64,000 nt of DNA from contig NZ_MPDJ01000005.1 in the NCBI RefSeq assembly GCF_001881565.1, forward strand, positions 1 through 64,000, given 5' to 3'. Origin of the DNA: Eisenbergiella tayi. Lineage in GTDB: Bacteria; Bacillota; Clostridia; Lachnospirales; Lachnospiraceae. The translations under genes were made by a program, and so were the position numbers. Each line of letters starts with the position of its first letter. Within the stretch, counting starts at the first letter, position 1. The notes under the pieces were generated by a model that was not told the origin of the DNA, did no database searches, and saw nothing but the letters and a program-made list of their open reading frames with translations. Positions 59,269-64,000 of this stretch are shown here, one piece after another.

Positions 59269-61422
59269 TTAAGTCCACTTTTCCTTTACCGCATAATAAG
59301 ACTGCTTCAGCCGCTCATGATACGTGGGCTTTCTTCCCCACCCATTCAGCTTCAGTTCTTCCATCTTTATTCTTGCGCCTTTGTCGCCGGACGTCCCTGC
59401 TCCGACATAAATACTCTGAATCCGGAGGTTTTCAATCCCGTAATGCTCATAATAATCATCGTGTATCTGCTGCTGCGCAGGGTTGGAGAAATTCAGCAGC
59501 TGCCAGGGCAGACGTATTTCCGCCTCATCACCATTGATATAAAAATCCGAAACCGAATTATAATCCGCATCATAGGGATTGCCGTTCCCGAACGTCATCT
59601 TCCCTGTCTCGAACTTTTCAGACATCTTATCCTGTTCATACAGCGCGTTCACCATTCCCAGCTGCAGCGCCAGATATATTTTCCGGAATTCCGGAGAATT
59701 CTTATCCGGAATATTGAAATACGGATTTTCCTCTCCATAGTCTTCCGCAAAAATAACCCGGAAAGCCTCATAACGCTCCTGCACCAGCACCCGGCTGTTA
59801 TCCCTTCCGTCCAGCACCATCAGAAAGTCTGCCTGCCTGTCAAATTTCACATCCTCCCCGTTTGCATAATAACTGCCCGATTTCGGAGTTACATCTATGG
59901 GAATATAAATTTTTTCATTCTCCGGATCAAAATCGTCTTTATGCACTCTGAAATACAGAAATTTTTCATCATACTTCATGTAAAGCCGGAGATTTCCATT
60001 ATCCGTGAGCAAATCATCCTGTGTCCACTCCCCAACATCTCCGTCCGTATAGCACACACTCCTTTTTTCACCCGGATCAAAGGCCATCAGGCCGAAAAAC
60101 TGCTCATTTGTCTGAAAATCACTCCAGTATGCCGTTTTTGACAAATCCACATTCGCCATGGTATTCCAGGTTCTCTTAAACCATTCGTCCTGCCAGGAGA
60201 AAATAACACAGCCTGCACAGCCGGCTCTCCGGATATCATCATAGCTGTCCACCAGCGCTTTCCCCTGCTCCTGCTCCGACATATATCCCTGGGAACGAGC
60301 GGTAAAAGCATCCAGCTGTGCCCTGCCCCTGGAGGTAGGCGTGCCGAATTCCGATATGACCACAGGCATTTTATGATGCCTGGTAAGCATTTCCAGGTAA
60401 ACACCATACGTATTATAATCTCCGTTTGCCAGCCTGTAATCCTCTGCAAAAGGCACTTCACCTTTCCAGCTGTCATAGTAGGCCAGATAATCCGGATAAT
60501 AGGAATATACATGATAGGATGCGAACTGACCGGACTTATAACGATCCGTTGACAGAATATGCTCCACATCCACCTTTGCACACTTCATAAAAAGCTTTAG
60601 TATCTCCGGCGGATAATCCAGAGGATCCGTAGTCGGCCAATTGGAAAAAGCAAGCAGTCTCTGTTCCTTATATTTATCACTTTCATAACGGATCATATGA
60701 TCCCCCACCTCAGCCAGCATAGCCTCAAAGGGAGTGGCATCCTCCGACGTGTACATATAAAGCCCCTGATAGCTGTTCTTCCCCGTATCCACATGATCCG
60801 TATAGGCTACGGTCACATCTTCCCATTCCACGCCCAGAATATACCCCAGAACCCAGTCCGAAATATCTCTTGTATAGACACCGCTTGCGCTGGAAGCCTG
60901 ATATCCCAGGCTTATTTTCTTTCTGCCATGTATTACGTCCACTAATGTCCGGCAGTCCTGCAGCAGCACTTCACGGAAGGAATCGTCATAGGCATCCACA
61001 TGGGAATTCTGGACATAATCATTCACCCATACTCCATGGAGGATATAGAGCGGTGTAGGATTATTTTTATTATACTCATAGACCGCTTCATAAAAATCCG
61101 GCTGCAGTATGGTATAAACCCGGATTGTATTGGCTCCCATTTCCTGAATCAGGCCAAACCACCGAAGATATGTCTCCTTATCAATGGCGAACTCTGTTGA
61201 ATAATATCCCGGAATCCCCACCCCCATATCCACGCCCCGTATCTCGAAAGGCTCCATGCCGCTGCCTGTATCCAGCAGTATCTCCTTCCCCTGCGTCGCG
61301 GCAAAGACTTCGATATCCTGTTCCTTGTGGAAATCAAAATAAATTCCCCACCTGTAATAAGCCGTATCCAATAGTAAATACAGCAAAATGCATGAAATAG
61401 CCGCAATTAAAAATTTTTTCAA
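59269..61422 (-). CDS. Membrane-anchored clan GH-A glycoside hydrolase-like protein with C-terminal beta domain
   Basis: The 717-residue protein starts with an N-terminal anchor (KKFLIAAISCILLYLLLD), then a TIM-barrel-like domain (about 60-440) with VISEFGTP (near 352, candidate nucleophile Glu) and LGVEWED near 192 (a variant acid/base region). The C-terminal ~280 residues form a beta-rich, carbohydrate-binding-like domain (EKFLYFRVHKDDFD). It may trim, cleave or modify the product polymer outside the cell. The start is TTG at 61422, ten bases after GAGG, and the anchor supports it. It is fourth in the operon. Confidence 0.78.
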   Translation of the reverse strand: MKKFLIAAISCILLYLLLDTAYYRWGIYFDFHKEQDIEVFAATQGKEILLDTGSGMEPFEIRGVDMGVGIPGYYSTEFAIDKETYLRWFGLIQEMGANTIRVYTILQPDFYEAVYEYNKNNPTPLYILHGVWVNDYVQNSHVDAYDDSFREVLLQDCRTLVDVIHGRKKISLGYQASSASGVYTRDISDWVLGYILGVEWEDVTVAYTDHVDTGKNSYQGLYMYTSEDATPFEAMLAEVGDHMIRYESDKYKEQRLLAFSNWPTTDPLDYPPEILKLFMKCAKVDVEHILSTDRYKSGQFASYHVYSYYPDYLAYYDSWKGEVPFAEDYRLANGDYNTYGVYLEMLTRHHKMPVVISEFGTPTSRGRAQLDAFTARSQGYMSEQEQGKALVDSYDDIRRAGCAGCVIFSWQDEWFKRTWNTMANVDLSKTAYWSDFQTNEQFFGLMAFDPGEKRSVCYTDGDVGEWTQDDLLTDNGNLRLYMKYDEKFLYFRVHKDDFDPENEKIYIPIDVTPKSGSYYANGEDVKFDRQADFLMVLDGRDNSRVLVQERYEAFRVIFAEDYGEENPYFNIPDKNSPEFRKIYLALQLGMVNALYEQDKMSEKFETGKMTFGNGNPYDADYNSVSDFYINGDEAEIRLPWQLLNFSNPAQQQIHDDYYEHYGIENLRIQSIYVGAGTSGDKGARIKMEELKLNGWGRKPTYHERLKQSYYAVKEKWT

Positions 61423-61438
61423 CTTAAATTGACCTCAA

Positions 61439-62887
61439 TTAATGGTTAAACTTCTTATTTTTTGATTCGTGGCTGTAAAAGAGCAAATCCTCTATATGCT
61501 CATCCATCCACCGCATATGTCTGATCAGACGTGTTTCATATTGCTCCATCGCCTCTTCATAAGAACCTATTTTTCGGTAATCATCCGATAAAAGATCATT
61601 TTCCGGAAGGAAACTGTACCCCCATTTTTCAAAGTTCCTGTCAACTGCCGTTCCGAGATAATCACGGATTTCCCTGATATTGGCGGTAATTGCTTCCTCA
61701 CTTAAAATGCCCCTGCGCAGTTCCCGATACCTGCTTATAATTCGCTTATTAAAATTTTCATCCTTACAAAGCATAAAATACCAGGGACGGTCCTGCATAA
61801 AGTACCCGGCCATAGGCGTCTGTTCTTCGATATAATTATCACAGCAGTTATTAAAATCCCATACGCACATTTTCAGCTTGCCGGTGACATCCTTATAAAA
61901 ATAGGTGGAGTACAGGCCTGCATCCGTATTCTGCGCCACCTCATTTATAATGAAATAATCGACAAAACTGTCCACATCGATATAATTCTGATATCCGTAG
62001 CGCGCCGAATCATAATCATAGGAATACAGCGCCTTTTCAAACTTGGAAAAATCCCTGCTGATCGTCTCCGTCAGCTCCGGCGTTAATTTGGAAGCCCCTG
62101 GATACTTCACCTCCAGCCTTCCATATATCCTCCTCGCGTAGTTTGTAAAATTCTGCAGATACTGAACATCATTGACACTTTCCCTGTCGGCACAGACGAT
62201 GTAGCTGGATACCCCGGCTTTCCCGTCGTATTTGGTAACCTCTATCCTTCCTTCTCCCACGCTGATCTGCTCGGTCATGACATATACGCCCTGATACTCC
62301 TGATTGAGAAAAACCTCACAGAACCTCACGTCCGGCGCCCAATCCATGATCCTGCCGGAAAGGTTATACCACATATAATTACGAATCAGCGTTTTATCCA
62401 GAAAAGGCCCGTGAAGCACCCAGGTATTGTCCTTCTCCATACCCATTACCGCAATATCCCGATCGGAACCGTCGTCCTTTGTAAATTGAAACAGATACCC
62501 TGCCTTATCAAATAATCTGGAAGAATTTCCGCGGACCCGGATATGAATCTGTGAATCAATATCCGGCTCGGCAGACAGCGTATTCAGAACTCCTTCCGCA
62601 TCATATATTTTCATATCCGCCTGGATATAGGTATTTACAATACTTCTTACATGCTGTCCTTCCTCCGGCCTGCCCGGAATTATCTGTCCGCCGGTCTCAA
62701 TACTGACAATCGGAAGGTGTGTGGAAAAGGTATCCGCTTCAATGGACAGACTTGTGTCTTCCACATCCGTATTATAGGTTAAATGCTGCTGGATCCTTTT
62801 CTTTTCCGGATCGATATGTCTGGAAAGCATGAGCGCCGCCAAAAGGAAAAGCAATACAAGTCCCACATAAATTTTCCTGCTGTTCAT
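61439..62887 (-). CDS. CotH family protein kinase-like protein
   Basis: The 482-residue protein has an N-terminal anchor (SRKIYVGLVLLFLLAALMLS) and a CotH domain with the diagnostic IRVRGNSSR (near 115-124) and VWDFNNCCDN (near 342-351), the latter holding the metal-binding Asp of atypical kinases related to spore-coat CotH. The anchor places it outside the membrane, where it could phosphorylate a surface protein or a polymer. The ATG at 62887 directly follows the DUF4956 stop; another at 62911 overlaps it by 20 bases. Confidence 0.85.
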   Translation of the reverse strand: MNSRKIYVGLVLLFLLAALMLSRHIDPEKKRIQQHLTYNTDVEDTSLSIEADTFSTHLPIVSIETGGQIIPGRPEEGQHVRSIVNTYIQADMKIYDAEGVLNTLSAEPDIDSQIHIRVRGNSSRLFDKAGYLFQFTKDDGSDRDIAVMGMEKDNTWVLHGPFLDKTLIRNYMWYNLSGRIMDWAPDVRFCEVFLNQEYQGVYVMTEQISVGEGRIEVTKYDGKAGVSSYIVCADRESVNDVQYLQNFTNYARRIYGRLEVKYPGASKLTPELTETISRDFSKFEKALYSYDYDSARYGYQNYIDVDSFVDYFIINEVAQNTDAGLYSTYFYKDVTGKLKMCVWDFNNCCDNYIEEQTPMAGYFMQDRPWYFMLCKDENFNKRIISRYRELRRGILSEEAITANIREIRDYLGTAVDRNFEKWGYSFLPENDLLSDDYRKIGSYEEAMEQYETRLIRHMRWMDEHIEDLLFYSHESKNKKFNH

Positions 62888-62891
62888 ATTT

Positions 62892-63569
62892 TTACCCGCT
62901 GATTTCGTCATTCTGCGTCACAATATTTACATACTCGATGGATTCCAGTTCATACAGCATTTCCACAATACTTTTCTCTTTTTTATTGGAAAGAAGATAT
63001 ACCTTCCTGGGCATCTCAAATATCAGCTCTATCGATTCCCTGCTGGTATTCTTCACGCGCAGCATGGCTTTTGCTTCAAAATAATCAAAAACCACCGCCT
63101 CTATCCGCCGTTCCATATTTCTTGCCCCACGGATAATAAGAAGCATCCTGTTATCGTTTCTAACCCTTCCCAAAATCAGAAGGACTACAAAAACAGCCGC
63201 GCTTCCCGTCACAGCAACAACGTAGTCTCCCACACCGCAGCATATACCCACAATAATTGTCCAGAATATATACGCCGTATCCCTGGAATCCTTAATCGCC
63301 GTACGGAATCTGACAATGGAGAGCGCACCTACCATACCTAAGGAAAGTGCGATATTGTTGCCGATAACTGTCATGACGGTCGCCGTAAGTATTGTCAGCG
63401 CCACCAGTGATACATTAAATTTCTTCGAATACACGCCTCCCGCATGGGTGAAGTAGTAAGACAGATAGATAACTCCGGAAAGAATAACCGCCACCAGTAT
63501 ATGAAGCAGAATTTCTTCCACAGTCAGCGATCCGGATTCCTCAAACAATGTATAGATATATTCTTTCAT
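62892..63569 (-). CDS. DUF4956 membrane protein
   Basis: The 225-residue protein has four membrane helices (about 18-38, 50-72, 78-96, 108-140) and the family hallmark ALSLGMVGALSIVRFRTAIK, followed by a soluble ~80-residue C-terminal domain. DUF4956 genes regularly neighbour VTC-domain and CotH genes. The function is unknown; a transporter or anion-conducting role is conceivable. It lies 63 bases downstream of the VTC-domain gene. Confidence 0.88.
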   Translation of the reverse strand: MKEYIYTLFEESGSLTVEEILLHILVAVILSGVIYLSYYFTHAGGVYSKKFNVSLVALTILTATVMTVIGNNIALSLGMVGALSIVRFRTAIKDSRDTAYIFWTIIVGICCGVGDYVVAVTGSAAVFVVLLILGRVRNDNRMLLIIRGARNMERRIEAVVFDYFEAKAMLRVKNTSRESIELIFEMPRKVYLLSNKKEKSIVEMLYELESIEYVNIVTQNDEISG

Positions 63570-63632
63570 TTTTATATTCCTTTCCCCAAACGGCAGGAAC
63601 GCCGCAGCTTTATATTCCTTCTGATATAATCT

Positions 63633-64000
63633 TTAAAATACATAGTGAAGCCCCGCACTTCTGGACAGGCAGTATTTGCTGACAGAAGTTGCCGATTTTC
63701 CCTCCAGGCTTACCATCTGTTTAATATAACTGAGCATAAATCCATTATATTTCACTTCCATTACCACAAGATAAGGATCCAATACAGGATTCTGGTTTAA
63801 TGTGGGAGAAAAAAGGCGGAAATCGCTTTCAGTCGCCTTAATTGCAAAATCGAAAGTGATTCTTGTTTTATTTTCACTGGCCACATAAGCTTTCCTCTGG
63901 TATTCCACGATTGCCTTCGGCCTGTAACAAAACATATTCATTAGTCCATAACATTCCACCGCAAAGGAATTCTCATATTTAAGAAGACAGGAATACTGTC
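63633..64000 (-). CDS. VTC-domain (polyphosphate polymerase-like) protein, 3' part
   Basis: The reading frame is open from 63633 to the window edge (about 122 codons), so the gene starts outside. KYENSFAVECYGLMN, KTRITFDFAIKAT and LVVMEVKYNGFMLSYI match the C-terminal half of the VTC domain, a tunnel-shaped triphosphate-processing fold known from yeast polyphosphate polymerase. Bacterial VTC proteins of this kind may make polyphosphate or bind anionic polymers. An internal GTG at 63959 should not be taken as a start. Confidence 0.85.
   Translation of the reverse strand, partial: QYSCLLKYENSFAVECYGLMNMFCYRPKAIVEYQRKAYVASENKTRITFDFAIKATESDFRLFSPTLNQNPVLDPYLVVMEVKYNGFMLSYIKQMVSLEGKSATSVSKYCLSRSAGLHYVF

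Noticed and set aside
1..64000. tRNA, rRNA or other standard RNA genes
   Set aside because: I saw no tRNA T-loop signature in a foldable context and no rRNA-like stretch; only the lysine riboswitch could be supported.

Overview
The window looks like a chromosomal segment from a gut-type Lachnospiraceae (Clostridia, Bacillota). The evidence is ribosomal-protein gene order of the Gram-positive kind, zinc-type S14, L36 and adenylate kinase, a long L17 with a lysine-rich insert, a KOW-domain gene between map and infA, strong AGGAGG ribosome binding sites, sigma-A promoters with 17-base spacers, and pectin-type sugar clusters built around family-1 ABC importers and AraC regulators. Species cannot be assigned from the sequence alone.

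Layout. (1) 1-203: lone copy of a structured repeat core upstream of a MATE exporter gene (204-1610). (2) 1738-20281: a glycan-utilisation region. Block A (sugar-phosphate isomerase-like TIM barrel, GH112 phosphorylase, GH105 hydrolase) lies divergent from AraC regulator 1. Block B (GH43, two permeases, solute-binding lipoprotein, GH50-like hydrolase, DUF5107/TPR protein, clan GH-A hydrolase) lies divergent from AraC regulator 2. Regulator 2 is broken by one extra base in a C9 tract. GH105 plus GH112 point to rhamnogalacturonan-I or its galactan/arabinan side chains. (3) 20393-37516, all on minus: S10-spc-alpha ribosomal super-operon from rpsJ to rplQ, including secY, adk, map, infA and rpoA, with a strong promoter and a leader of about 280 bases. 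A roughly 600-base non-coding gap lies between rpmJ and rpsM. (4) 37972-49285: accessory block between the S10 and str operons. It holds an NhaC-family transporter under a lysine riboswitch, an RlmI-like methyltransferase, a repeat-rich membrane protein, DUF2752-hypA-hypB, a DUF3048 lipoprotein, and an ECF sigma/membrane protein/ABC exporter operon. (5) 49416-54009: str operon (rpsL, rpsG, fusA, tuf), with a separate tuf promoter. (6) 54208-64000: a minus-strand operon running out of the window: VTC-domain protein, DUF4956, CotH kinase-like protein, membrane-anchored glycoside hydrolase, HEAT-like protein, processive GT2 synthase, a degenerate GGDEF-EAL receptor, and a coiled-coil protein. It reads as an envelope or exopolysaccharide synthesis system.

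The most unusual signals are: a family of giant hairpins (300 and 285 bases) whose apical core is conserved with compensatory changes while their ~90-104 base arms share no sequence between copies; the VTC-DUF4956-CotH-GT2 operon with a receptor that has lost both its GGDEF and EAL catalytic motifs; the switchable C9 tract in AraC regulator 2; and the lysine riboswitch, which re-labels an 'Na+/H+ antiporter' as a probable lysine importer.
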